This document shows, piece after piece, positions 6,582 to 13,251 of a stretch of 13,251 bases of DNA (its first letter is position 1; each line of letters starts with the position of its first letter). A model generated the notes under the pieces. It saw nothing but the letters and a program-made list of their open reading frames with translations, was not told where the DNA came from and ran no database searches. This DNA comes from Methanothrix sp. Its GTDB lineage: Archaea; Halobacteriota; Methanosarcinia; Methanotrichales; Methanotrichaceae. A program made the position numbers and the translations under genes. The DNA lies in the NCBI GenBank assembly GCA_012798025.1, contig JAAZNX010000201.1, positions 1 to 13,251 on the forward strand, given 5' to 3'.

Positions 6582-8594
6582 ATGCACCATTTGAAGAGAA
6601 AGACAATTCCATTTACATCCATCGTTGGGCAGGACGATATGAAGTTCGCCCTGATCCTCAACGCCATCAACCCACGCATAGGCGGTGTGCTCATAAGGGG
6701 CGATAAGGGTACTGCTAAGTCAACCGCCGTAAGGGCCTTGGCAGACCTGCTGGAAAGCATTCGGGTTGTGGAAGACTGCCCCTTCAACTGCAATCCAGAA
6801 AATCCAGAGGATATGTGTGACCTGTGCTTTGAAAGGAGTCAGAGCGGCCAGTTAAAGGGGATCGAACGAAAAACACCTGTGATCGACCTGCCGCTGGGAG
6901 CCACAGAAGATCGAGTGGTTGGCTCCCTAAACGTCGAGCGGGCCATCAAGGAGGGAATCAAGGCGCTGGAGCCTGGCATTCTTGCTGCAGCCAATCGCGG
7001 CATCCTTTACATCGATGAGGTCAATTTGCTGGATGATCATGTGGCAGACGTCCTCCTTGATTCGGCTGCCATGGGAGTCAACATTGTGGAGCGCGAGGGC
7101 GTATCTGTGGCTCATCCCTCCAGGTTCATCTTGGTGGGGACGATGAATCCTGAAGAGGGAGAGATCAGACCTCAGCTTTTAGACCGGTTCGGACTGCAGG
7201 TTACTGTGGTGGGCATCGACGATGTTGAAAAAAGAATGCAAATCGTCAAGATGGCAGAAGCTTTTGACGCTGATCCAGACGGATTTGCAAAGAGGTGCAT
7301 GGAGGACCAGTCCAAGCTGAAAGAGAGAATATCTCAGGCCCGCAAGCTCCTTTCGCAAGTTAATATGAGCGACGATCTATTGCGCAAAGTTGCCTCTACA
7401 TGCATAGATCTCGGGGTCAAGACGCACAGAGCAGAGATCGTGATCTGCAGGACAGCCAAGACAATCGCCGCCTTTGACGGTAGAGTGGAAGTAAATTCAG
7501 ATGATGTGAAGAAGGCCATGGAGCTGGCGCTGGCGCACAGGATGAGAAGCAGGCCGTTTGAGCCGCCGACCTTAAACAAGGAGAAGCTGGAAAAGTCGAT
7601 GCAACAGCACCAGCAGGAACACCAACACCAGCGTCATAATTCAGAGCAGCCGAAAAAACAAGAGCAGCAGCCCGACGAGCAAAATGACGCAAACCAAACT
7701 CAGGCTGCTAAGCCACAGGAACAGGTCTTCGAGATAGGCATGCCAATCGATGTGCGAGCTATAAACATGCCTCGCAGGAGGGACCGAATTGCGCGCCGCA
7801 GGGCCAGGGGCAGAAGGATGAACACGCTCGCCTTGAGAAACCGAGGCAGATATCTGCGCCAGAGGATGCCTCAAGAAGGAAAAGACATCGCACTAGACGC
7901 TACCATCCGGGCGGCTGCCCCCTACCAGAAGGCCAGATTTGGACCAAATGCCGTTAAAATCAAGAGCGAGGATATTCGTGAGAAGGAGCGGGTTGGAAAG
8001 ACCTCAGCCGTAGTGCTCTTCGTTGTAGACGCCAGCGGCTCCATGGGTGCCATGCAGAGGATGGAGAGCGCTAAAGGCGCGGTACTCTCTTTGCTCATGG
8101 ACTCCTACCAGAAGAGAGACAAAATTGGAATGGTGGCCTTCAAGGGCAATGAGGCTGAGCTCATCCTGCCGCCCTGCTCCAGCGTGGATCTGGCGTTGAG
8201 CCGCTTGAGGGAGCTTCCCACTGGCGGAAAGACGCCTCTTTCTGCCGGGCTTTCCCGTGGACTGCAGCTCTTGCAAGGAGAGCTAAGAAAGGATGCAGAG
8301 ACAAAGCCCATGATGATCCTGATATCGGATGGCAGAGCTAATGTCGGGATGGGTGGAAAGATCAGGGACGAGCTCATGGAGATCTCGGAGAAGAGCAAGC
8401 AGCTTGGAGTGCACACGATAGTCATCGATACCGAAGTGGTGGAGAGCTCCTTCATGGACATGAGGCTTGGCTACTGCCGAGAGATCGCAGAAACTGCAGG
8501 AGGCAGGTATTATCCTATATCCGGTCTGAACCCTGAAGCTCTATACAGCATTGTAGATAAAGAGCAGAAGCTGATGTTTAAAACCAATACATGA
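6582..8594 (+). CDS. Fused ChlI-ChlD-type metal chelatase subunit (AAA+ and VWA)
   Basis: ATPase and integrin-like subunits of a magnesium/cobalt chelatase fused in one 670-residue chain. In methanogens, which lack chlorophyll, such proteins are usually taken as partners of CobN-type cobaltochelatase in corrinoid synthesis; that is inference, as no CobN lies in this window. AAA+ part: Walker [10 protein letters not shown] (40-48), Walker B ILYIDEVN (141-148), GTMNPEEGE sensor region. A cysteine set Cys66-x3-Cys70-x8-Cys79-x2-Cys82 interrupts the AAA+ domain. Residues about 336-385 form a Gln/His/charged linker with [10 protein letters not shown] (343-352), then an Arg-rich patch. VWA part: metal-ion site DASGSMG with Asp483, Thr551 in GGKTP and Asp583 in SDGRANV, all intact. 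The ABC exporter genes follow after 7 bases. Confidence 0.9.
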   Translation: MHHLKRKTIPFTSIVGQDDMKFALILNAINPRIGGVLIRGDKGTAKSTAVRALADLLESIRVVEDCPFNCNPENPEDMCDLCFERSQSGQLKGIERKTPVIDLPLGATEDRVVGSLNVERAIKEGIKALEPGILAAANRGILYIDEVNLLDDHVADVLLDSAAMGVNIVEREGVSVAHPSRFILVGTMNPEEGEIRPQLLDRFGLQVTVVGIDDVEKRMQIVKMAEAFDADPDGFAKRCMEDQSKLKERISQARKLLSQVNMSDDLLRKVASTCIDLGVKTHRAEIVICRTAKTIAAFDGRVEVNSDDVKKAMELALAHRMRSRPFEPPTLNKEKLEKSMQQHQQEHQHQRHNSEQPKKQEQQPDEQNDANQTQAAKPQEQVFEIGMPIDVRAINMPRRRDRIARRRARGRRMNTLALRNRGRYLRQRMPQEGKDIALDATIRAAAPYQKARFGPNAVKIKSEDIREKERVGKTSAVVLFVVDASGSMGAMQRMESAKGAVLSLLMDSYQKRDKIGMVAFKGNEAELILPPCSSVDLALSRLRELPTGGKTPLSAGLSRGLQLLQGELRKDAETKPMMILISDGRANVGMGGKIRDELMEISEKSKQLGVHTIVIDTEVVESSFMDMRLGYCREIAETAGGRYYPISGLNPEALYSIVDKEQKLMFKTNT

Positions 8595-8601
8595 AGGCTT
8601 C

Positions 8602-9462
8602 ATGAGCGCGATGATAGAAATATCCGGGCTTCGCAAGAGTTATTCTGGCAAGATGGTTGTGGATGGCCTGGATCTGTCTGTTGACCGGGGGGAGCTCTTT
8701 GGTTTTTTAGGGCCCAATGGAGCGGGCAAGACAACCACCATTCGCATCCTTACAACCCTTACCAAGCCTACCTCAGGGCAGGTGCTCATAAACGGCATAG
8801 ACGTGACCCGAGATCCTGCAAGCGTGAAATCGGAGTTTGGCATAGTTCAGCAGCATCTCAGTTTGAATAGGGACCTGACCATTGCAGAGAACCTTGAGCT
8901 GCATGCCAGGATGCACCATCTCTCTGGGAGGGAAAGGAAAGAGCGGATAGAAGAGCTTTTGGATTATGTAGAGCTGTCAGATCATGCCGACTATCTCATC
9001 GATGATGTATCCGGCGGCATGAAGAGAAGGGCTATGATCGCACGGGCCCTGATCCACAGGCCAAAGCTTCTATTCCTGGACGAGCCGACTGTCGGCCTGG
9101 ACGCTCAAACGCGCCGGAGGGTTTGGGACCTAATTCGCAAGATGAACTCGGACGGCACAACAGTTTTTCTGACCACTCACTACATCGAGGAGGCTGAAGC
9201 CTTATGTCAGAGAGTAGGCGTGCTCCATCACGGCAGCATCATCGCCATAGGATCGCCATTGAATTTGCGCATGAAGCTGGGCATGATCACAGTGGAGATC
9301 ACTTTGAACGGAAACAGCACGCAGTACCGTTACTTCCCTGACAGAGCTCAGGCCGCACAGTTCCTCCAGACGTTGACGACGACTGAGAGGGTGATCATGC
9401 GAGAATCGAACCTGGAAGACGTTTTCGTAGAGCTGACCGGTCAGAAGGTCCTGGGAGATTAG
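8602..9462 (+). CDS. ABC exporter ATP-binding protein, DrrA type
   Basis: Nucleotide-binding subunit of an ABC-2 type exporter resembling daunorubicin-resistance DrrA; hydrolyses ATP to drive the membrane partner encoded next. 286 residues. Walker A GPNGAGKTTT (37-46), Q-loop Gln83 in GIVQQH, signature VSGGMKRR (136-143), Walker B LLFLDEP with Asp160-Glu161, D-loop GLDAQ, and switch His193 in LTTHY are all present, so the ATPase should be active. The C-terminal EDVFVELTG segment is typical of the DrrA/CcmA-like exporter group. Starts 7 bases after the chelatase stop, with GAAGG shortly upstream; a second in-frame ATG three codons later (8611) is possible. Substrate unknown. Confidence 0.92.
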   Translation: MSAMIEISGLRKSYSGKMVVDGLDLSVDRGELFGFLGPNGAGKTTTIRILTTLTKPTSGQVLINGIDVTRDPASVKSEFGIVQQHLSLNRDLTIAENLELHARMHHLSGRERKERIEELLDYVELSDHADYLIDDVSGGMKRRAMIARALIHRPKLLFLDEPTVGLDAQTRRRVWDLIRKMNSDGTTVFLTTHYIEEAEALCQRVGVLHHGSIIAIGSPLNLRMKLGMITVEITLNGNSTQYRYFPDRAQAAQFLQTLTTTERVIMRESNLEDVFVELTGQKVLGD

Positions 9463-9463
9463 A

Positions 9464-10201
9464 ATGATGGATGCCTACAGCATACTTTGGGCTGACCTCA
9501 TGGCCCTGAAGCGTCGCTGGCCCAGATACATCCTCACCACACTGGTCAGCCCGATTCTTTATTTGGTGGCCTTTGGATGGGGCCTGGGTCGGGGGATCAA
9601 CCTCAATGGAGCCAGCTACCTGGAGTTTGTAATTCCGGGCATCATAGCCCTCACTGCAATGACCACCAGCTTTAACGGAGCAGGCACGAGGCTGAACGTG
9701 GACAGGCTTTACTTCAAGAGCTTCGATGAATGCCTCATGGCTCCAATCGGGCTGACCTCTCTTCTCATTGGAAAGGCGCTGATCGGCGTGGTCAGAGGCC
9801 TGGTTAGCTCTGTAGCGTTCCTGATCGTCGCGCTAATAATCGCACCTCAGATCCACATCGGTCCGCAATTTCTGTTGGGCCTGCTCCTTACATGCCTGAC
9901 ATTCGCATTCCTGGGAGTGCTAGCTGCATTGCTGGCCAGATCGCACGAGGACATGGCCACCTTCGGGAGCCTGATCCTGATGCCCATGACCTTCCTGGGA
10001 GGGACTTTCTTCTCTTTGAACCAGGTGCCCGCAGGGTTGAAGTTAGCACTCTATGCCCTGCCGCTCACCCACGCCAGCGTATTCCTCAGAGCTGCAGCTC
10101 TGAACCAGTCGCTGCCATGGAACTCCTTCCTTGTGCTCCTGGCGTTCTTTGTGGCATTCCTGGCAGGGGGCATGATTGCTCTGAAGAGAATCAGCATTTA
10201 G
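9464..10201 (+). CDS. ABC-2 type exporter permease, DrrB type
   Basis: Membrane subunit of the ABC-2 exporter, partner of the preceding ATPase from which it is separated by one base. 245 residues with about six hydrophobic segments. The N-terminal amphipathic part KRRWPRYILTTLVSPILYL and the late LGGTFFSLNQVPAGLKLALY followed by LPLTHA are hallmarks of the ABC-2/DrrB/NodJ permease family. GGGAGAT (9453-9459) lies 4 bases before the first ATG and 7 before the second (9467), so Met2 may be the real start. Substrate could be a drug, lipid or polysaccharide; linkage to the chelatase gene suggests, but does not show, a tetrapyrrole or metal connection. Confidence 0.92.
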   Translation: MMDAYSILWADLMALKRRWPRYILTTLVSPILYLVAFGWGLGRGINLNGASYLEFVIPGIIALTAMTTSFNGAGTRLNVDRLYFKSFDECLMAPIGLTSLLIGKALIGVVRGLVSSVAFLIVALIIAPQIHIGPQFLLGLLLTCLTFAFLGVLAALLARSHEDMATFGSLILMPMTFLGGTFFSLNQVPAGLKLALYALPLTHASVFLRAAALNQSLPWNSFLVLLAFFVAFLAGGMIALKRISI

Positions 10202-10220
10202 GACGAAATCAGGACTAAAC

Positions 10221-10242
10221 CCCGCGCCAATTCATTGGCGGG
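10221..10242. terminator. Hairpin between convergent gene ends
   Basis: The perfect inverted repeat CGCCAAT-TC-ATTGGCG at 10225-10240 can be extended by CCC/GGG pairing (10221-10223 with 10240-10242) if two bases bulge. It lies 20 bases after the permease stop and just before the stop of the minus-strand small membrane ORF, a position suited to a bidirectional terminator or RNA 3'-end stabiliser. There is no adjacent T-run, so the terminator reading is tentative. Confidence 0.4.
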
Positions 10243-10247
10243 AGCAG

Positions 10248-10430
10248 TCACGCATAGTGTTTCAGTATCTGGTATATTGCATAGACTATCACTACGAAGA
10301 GCATGAGCCGAACAAGCCACCAGAAGGTGTTCCAGAGGACGAGGGCCACCAAGATGGCCAGAAGTATCAGCACTAGATTCTTTTCGCGGCTCAGGGCAGG
10401 TTGTCGCAATCCGTATTTTCGCCATTGCAT
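10248..10430 (-). CDS. Small hydrophobic membrane protein, unknown function
   Basis: A 60-residue frame: a basic, soluble start (MQWRKYGLRQPALSREKN) followed by one long or two short membrane-spanning stretches, LVLILLAILVALVLW and WWLVRLMLFVVIVYAIYQIL, ending KHYA. The positive-inside pattern and uniform hydrophobicity argue for a real gene and against a shadow; there is no gene on the other strand here. A TATA-like CATTAATACC on the minus strand (10452-10461) is centred about 26 bases before the ATG, which would give a leaderless message; no ribosome binding site is needed then. An overlapping minus-strand frame beginning at 10440 lacks such features. I do not recognise the family. Confidence 0.6.
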   Translation of the reverse strand: MQWRKYGLRQPALSREKNLVLILLAILVALVLWNTFWWLVRLMLFVVIVYAIYQILKHYA

Positions 10431-10451
10431 GTGCAGCCATAAGCTTCAGAC

Positions 10452-10461
10452 GGTATTAATG
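10452..10461 (-). promoter_or_regulatory. Possible TATA box of the small membrane-protein gene
   Basis: Reads CATTAATACC on the minus strand, with its centre about 26 bases upstream of the ATG at 10430. This spacing fits an archaeal leaderless promoter. The motif is a moderate match only. Confidence 0.35.
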
Positions 10462-10474
10462 TTTTTTCCTGTGG

Positions 10475-10500
10475 GCTTTTGGTCGCACAGAACCAAAAGC
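10475..10500. repeat. 9-bp perfect inverted repeat at the tyrS promoter
   Basis: GCTTTTGGT (10475-10483) and ACCAAAAGC (10492-10500) are exact reverse complements separated by 8 bases. The right arm abuts the TATA element of tyrS and covers its BRE position, so a dimeric regulator bound here would interfere with TFB/TBP. It also lies between this promoter and that of the minus-strand small gene. A hairpin role in an upstream transcript is the alternative. Confidence 0.5.
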
Positions 10501-10509
10501 ATTATACAT
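10501..10509 (+). promoter_or_regulatory. TATA box of tyrS
   Basis: ATTATACAT preceded by AAAAGC resembles the pyrB promoter core. A transcript start about 25 bases downstream (near 10530) leaves a short leader holding GGTGA (10530-10534) before the TTG start at 10542. Confidence 0.55.
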
Positions 10510-10541
10510 CCACATTACTCTTGTGGCGTGGTGACTTTCCT

Positions 10542-11501
10542 TTGGATAAGTTTGAGCTGGTGACGAGGAATACAGAAGAGATTGTGACTGTAGATGAACT
10601 CAAGGGTCTCTTGGAGCAAAAGCTGCGGCCGCGCGCATATGTAGGCTACGAGACGAGCGGCAAGGTACATCTGGGTCACATGCTGACAGCCAACAAACTG
10701 CTCGACCTGCAGAAGGCGGGCTTTGACGTTGTTGTGCTGCTGGCAGACCTGCATGCCTTCTTGAACGAGAAGGGCTCCTTGGAAGAGGTGCGCAGGATTG
10801 CAGACTACAACAGGGACTGTTTCATGGCCTTGGGCCTCGATCCGGAGAGAACACAGTTCGTTTACGGAACCGACTACCAGCTCAAGCCAGACTACATGCT
10901 CAAGATCCTACAGATGGCCCGAAACACTACCCTCAACCGCGCTCGAAGGAGCATGGATGAGGTCTCGCGCAATGCAAAGAACCCAATGGTCTCGCAGATG
11001 ATCTACCCGCTGATGCAGGCTATCGATATCGCCGACCTAAAGATCGATCTGGCGGTGGGCGGCATAGATCAGCGCAAGATTCACATGCTGGCTCGCGAGG
11101 AGCTGCCGCGTCTGGGACTGCCAGCTCCTGTGTGCATGCACACGCCTCTCATCCCCGGCCTGAATGGTGAGAAGATGTCTTCTTCTAAGGGCAATAACAT
11201 CGCAGTGGACGAGAGCGCTGAGGATATCGAAAAAAAGATAAAGAGCGCGTTTTGCCCTGCCAAGGTCGTGGAGAACAATCCGGTGCTGGCGATATGCAAG
11301 TACCATATCTTCCCGAGAATTGAGGCAGGCATGACAGTGAAGCGTCCCGCGAAGTTCGGCGGGGATGTACACTATGAGCGCTATGAGGCCTTGGAGGCCG
11401 ATTTCGTATCAGGGGCGATGCACCCGATGGATCTCAAGAAGACATGTGCTGAGTACCTGATCGAGATACTTGAGCCTGTGAGAAAGAAGATAATGGGGTG
11501 A
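10542..11501 (+). CDS. tyrS: Tyrosyl-tRNA synthetase (archaeal type), TTG start
   Basis: Class I aminoacyl-tRNA synthetase charging tRNA-Tyr. With the TTG start the protein has 319 residues, normal for archaea, and begins LDKFELVTRNTEEIVT, which lines up with the known archaeal N-terminus. Tyr33 in AYVGYETSGK sits in the tyrosine pocket; the HIGH-type motif is HLGH (43-46); YPLMQAIDI and LAVGGIDQRKIHMLARE are the tyrosine-specific segments distinguishing it from TrpRS; KMSSS is at 211-215. The frame is open upstream to a TTG at 10479, but that codon precedes the TATA box at 10501 and lies within the inverted repeat, so it cannot be on this promoter's transcript. GGTGA ends 7 bases before the TTG at 10542. 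Monocistronic; convergent with the 2TM gene. Confidence 0.95.
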   Translation: MDKFELVTRNTEEIVTVDELKGLLEQKLRPRAYVGYETSGKVHLGHMLTANKLLDLQKAGFDVVVLLADLHAFLNEKGSLEEVRRIADYNRDCFMALGLDPERTQFVYGTDYQLKPDYMLKILQMARNTTLNRARRSMDEVSRNAKNPMVSQMIYPLMQAIDIADLKIDLAVGGIDQRKIHMLAREELPRLGLPAPVCMHTPLIPGLNGEKMSSSKGNNIAVDESAEDIEKKIKSAFCPAKVVENNPVLAICKYHIFPRIEAGMTVKRPAKFGGDVHYERYEALEADFVSGAMHPMDLKKTCAEYLIEILEPVRKKIMG

Positions 11502-11502
11502 A

Positions 11503-11784
11503 TCACTTTATCTTTGATTCCACCATCTCTTCCCTGAGTCTGCAAAGGTTCTCAGCACCTCGGACATAGAACCAATAGTGAACAATTATCAATAGACCCC
11601 ATCCCACAGGCGAATAATACACGGCCCAAGACGGATCGATCTTTATTGAACCCATCATATTCAATGCTAGCCAAACGATATTCACCACCAGATAAATGGC
11701 TATATGAAGCTGAAATAGCTTCATTTGGTCCGAGACGGTTGCCTCTCTGAAAAGCCTCTTGTATTCATCCAGTGTTCCGGCCAT
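11503..11784 (-). CDS. 2TM-domain small membrane protein
   Basis: A 93-residue protein with a short polar start, two hydrophobic segments (about residues 24-43, LFQLHIAIYLVVNIVWLALN, and 58-72, SPVGWGLLIIVHYWF) and a charged C-terminus rich in Glu/Lys. This layout matches the 2TM domain family, found alone or fused to regulators; function unknown. AGGTGA lies 6 bases before the ATG and a TATA element is found about 42 bases upstream, giving a coherent promoter-leader-start arrangement. Its stop is immediately after the end of tyrS on the opposite strand, and it is divergent from the secreted-protein gene. Family assignment rests on layout and the HIAIYLVVN/GWGLLIIVHYWF pattern. Confidence 0.75.
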   Translation of the reverse strand: MAGTLDEYKRLFREATVSDQMKLFQLHIAIYLVVNIVWLALNMMGSIKIDPSWAVYYSPVGWGLLIIVHYWFYVRGAENLCRLREEMVESKIK

Positions 11785-11821
11785 TATTTTTCACCTACCA
11801 ATACTATTTAGAACCTTAACA

Positions 11822-11831
11822 AGATTTATAG
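11822..11831 (-). promoter_or_regulatory. TATA box of the 2TM gene
   Basis: Reads CTATAAATCT on the minus strand. A start of transcription near 11800 would leave a leader of about 16 bases including the AGGTGA ribosome binding site at 11791-11796. Confidence 0.5.
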
Positions 11832-11863
11832 TTTCTGTACGTCCAAAGCACGAGCGCCAGGAT

Positions 11864-11873
11864 CATATAAATA
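11864..11873 (+). promoter_or_regulatory. TATA box of the secreted-protein gene
   Basis: CATATAAATA is a near-ideal archaeal TATA box. Transcription should begin near 11893, leaving a leader of about 40 bases that includes a 12-base palindrome. About 33 bases separate it from the divergent TATA box of the 2TM gene. Confidence 0.6.
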
Positions 11874-11904
11874 GAGCATGATTTGGCTCTGATAGAAAGT
11901 TCAG

Positions 11905-11916
11905 TCTCAATTGAGA
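11905..11916. repeat. 12-bp perfect palindrome in the leader of the secreted-protein gene
   Basis: TCTCAATTGAGA is its own reverse complement and lies between the predicted transcript start (about 11893) and the ATG at 11933. It could be a repressor half-site pair acting as a roadblock, or chance in an AT-rich stretch. Confidence 0.4.
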
Positions 11917-11932
11917 TGTCGAGGATGTGGCT

Positions 11933-12571
11933 ATGACAAAATCGATACTTATTCTTGTCTTTTTCGCATTCATCGTGGCCGTGGCGAGCTTGGCTGCCAC
12001 AGCGTATGCTGGATGTTCTGCATGTCAAGGAGAGCAGAATTGGAGTGCAAGTGCGATCAGCTTTCTGGAAGGAAAGACCGTGGACGAGACGCAGCCACTG
12101 TGGGGTCCAAAGGCCGAGCGTATGAAGAACTCTCAATTCAATTCAAATGCAGATGACGTCCAAAAGACCACGGGCGTTGCATCAAATTCATCCAAAAGCT
12201 CGGCGAATGCGCAGACCGCCCGCATCGATCTCATAAATGTGAGCATTGAGCCAAATCCCGTGAGCTCTGGGAGCTACGCAAAGATCGTTGCCGTATTTAA
12301 AGAGAGCGTCTTGGATTCTTCTGCCGATCGAGCAGGAAAAGAGACATTGATGACAGCAGTTGCAACCATCACAGATTCAGAAAATAGCGTAGTTGGAAAA
12401 TTGAGCCTTCTGCGATCCAATGATAATGAGTATTCGGGTATCTGGAATGCTAACGTTGCAGCGGGCATCTATAATGCAACCATCGTGGCATCTTCGATGC
12501 ATGCATCAGGGACATTCAAGGATGCATTGCAAATTGAGGTAGTTGGCACAGGGCAGATAATGCAACTGTAA
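11933..12571 (+). CDS. Secreted or surface-anchored beta-sandwich protein, unknown function
   Basis: Exported protein of 212 residues. The N-terminus is a signal peptide (MTKS then a hydrophobic core to about residue 20) ending ATAYAGC; cleavage after AYA is likely, and YAGC is only a poor lipobox, so lipid anchoring is uncertain. CSAC just after it is a Cys-x2-Cys pair at the mature N-terminus. A variable Ser/Asn-rich region follows, then from about residue 100 an Ig-like beta-sandwich: VSIEPNPVSSGSYAKIVAVF, alternating strands, GIWNANVAAGIYNATIVASS and a final DALQIEVVG strand. Four Asn-x-Ser/Thr sites suggest N-glycosylation. The ATG at 11933 has GAGG at 8 bases; a GTG at 11927 is too close to it. 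Convergent with the primase-like gene. I do not recognise the family. Confidence 0.75.
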   Translation: MTKSILILVFFAFIVAVASLAATAYAGCSACQGEQNWSASAISFLEGKTVDETQPLWGPKAERMKNSQFNSNADDVQKTTGVASNSSKSSANAQTARIDLINVSIEPNPVSSGSYAKIVAVFKESVLDSSADRAGKETLMTAVATITDSENSVVGKLSLLRSNDNEYSGIWNANVAAGIYNATIVASSMHASGTFKDALQIEVVGTGQIMQL

Positions 12572-12589
12572 AAGCTACTGCATGAGATC

Positions 12590-13251
12590 TCAAAGAAGGT
12601 CCGAGAGCATCTGCCTGCGCGGCCCTTCATTATTCTTCAGGGCGAACCTGTGTCGAATCCTTCCATGCGCTTTGATTCTCGTGTAGACCAGTGTTTTTTC
12701 TTTTTGCTCTTGCATCTCTGCCAGGAGTTCGTTCAGGTCCGCAAGTTCAGCCTCTGAAAGCTCGATCTCGCACTCAAGGCCGCGGGACCAATCGAAAACA
12801 CGGACCCGATAGAGGGTCTTGATATGTATCTGACATCCGTCCTTCTCAGAAAGTCTACGGCATGCATAATCCACTGGGCCCTGGAACTCCCGGCATAGCT
12901 CATCGGGCTGGCAAAGCCCAAGGTCCCCAACACCGAGATCCGGGTAGCCTTTGCTCTCCTTCTTCAGGGTTTCGCACTTCGGACAATGCATCTTTTGGAA
13001 CCACTCCGAAAATATTCTCTCCTCGACGTCTGTCGCTTCCAACCAGAGCCTTCTTGCATCCTGCTCGCTGTAGCCCGATTGTCCCAAAAATGCCGCAAGG
13101 ATCGCCGCCGTCCTGTGCTTGCCCTTAGGGCTCGCACCTTTCAGGAGGATGTTTTTGATGCAGGGAGGAAAGTTCTCTCGCAATGCCGGATCTGAGGCAA
13201 TCCACAACATCTCCTCTCGCCGATCAATTCCCAGGATGGATATGGGAATCT
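12590..13251 (-). CDS. C-terminal part of a primase large-subunit-like Fe-S protein (5' end outside window)
   Basis: The frame is open from its stop at 12590 to the right edge and continues past the internal ATG at 13210, so only the C-terminal 220 or so residues are seen. The cysteine layout resembles the Fe-S domain of PriL, the DNA primase large subunit. Numbering from Met at 13210, FPPC (Cys17) is followed by a KGKHRTAAILAAFLGQSGYS helix pair like the PriL HxxRxxxxxFL segment, then Cys79 after a CPKC pair, GLC (Cys100) and ELC (Cys106). It is not ordinary PriL: the spacing is compressed and a further 100 residues follow, with a charged coiled-coil-like stretch (SEAELADLNELLAEMQEQ) and a basic end. 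Such domains are also found fused to PriS-like polymerases (PrimPol). Function is inferred from this pattern only. Confidence 0.55.
   Translation of the reverse strand, partial: IPISILGIDRREEMLWIASDPALRENFPPCIKNILLKGASPKGKHRTAAILAAFLGQSGYSEQDARRLWLEATDVEERIFSEWFQKMHCPKCETLKKESKGYPDLGVGDLGLCQPDELCREFQGPVDYACRRLSEKDGCQIHIKTLYRVRVFDWSRGLECEIELSEAELADLNELLAEMQEQKEKTLVYTRIKAHGRIRHRFALKNNEGPRRQMLSDLL

Noticed and set aside
6572..6582. TATA-like GCGATAAATAT just before the chelatase ATG
   Set aside because: It overlaps the start codon, so a transcript from it would begin inside the gene with no suitable start codon nearby.
7602..7730. CAG/CAC-rich stretch resembling a DNA repeat
   Set aside because: Not a true tandem repeat; it reflects the Gln/His-rich protein linker in frame.
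8004..8461. Overlapping minus-strand frames under the VWA domain
   Set aside because: Antisense to an intact VWA domain with conserved metal-site residues.
10198..10440. 80-residue minus-strand frame overlapping the small membrane ORF
   Set aside because: Same strand, other frame; its composition is not protein-like and it overlaps the end of the permease, whereas the 60-residue frame has membrane segments and a better-spaced promoter.
12583..12592. Palindrome TGAGATCTCA at the end of the primase-like gene
   Set aside because: Only 10 bases, overlapping a stop codon; too short to claim as a terminator or operator.

Overview
This window looks like a piece of a euryarchaeal chromosome, most likely from a methanogen of the Methanosarcinales and plausibly Methanothrix/Methanosaeta-like; the genus is a guess. 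The support is an ADP-dependent sugar kinase, a Thg1-family enzyme, an archaeal-type TyrRS, a PyrB/PyrI pair, a compact-cysteine iron-sulfur flavoprotein, a long archaeal FKBP and a ChlI-ChlD fusion chelatase subunit. Promoters show archaeal BRE/TATA architecture and ribosome binding sites are of the GGAGGTG/GGTGA type. Gene density is high and I see no rRNA, tRNA, CRISPR array, insertion sequence or phage gene.

Layout. 1-2196 (minus): a compact three-gene run read leftwards, PRC-barrel protein, then Thg1-like 3'-5' polymerase, then ADP-dependent phosphofructokinase/glucokinase, which runs off the left edge within about its last residues. 2209-2369: divergent promoter region. 2370-4235 (plus): iron-sulfur flavoprotein followed by a Bcr/CflA-type MFS efflux transporter. 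4287-10201 (plus): a long co-directional stretch, pyrB-pyrI (aspartate carbamoyltransferase, pyrimidine synthesis), an FKBP-type prolyl isomerase, a 670-residue metal-chelatase AAA+/VWA protein, and a two-gene DrrAB-type ABC exporter. 10202-10541: a hairpin, a small minus-strand membrane-protein ORF, and the tyrS promoter with an inverted repeat. 10542-11501 (plus): tyrosyl-tRNA synthetase, with a TTG start. 11503-11784 (minus): 2TM-domain protein, divergent from a secreted beta-sandwich protein at 11933-12571 (plus). 12590-13251 (minus): C-terminal part of a protein with a primase large-subunit-like cysteine pattern, running off the right edge.

Most genes are housekeeping. The parts that deserve a second look are the divergent primase-like fragment at the right edge, the chelatase with a His/Gln-rich linker next to a drug-type ABC exporter, the short conserved-looking ORF after FKBP, the inverted repeat at the tyrS promoter and the paired direct repeats at the flavoprotein promoter. 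I did not find convincing evidence of a wholly new multi-gene system in these 13 kb.
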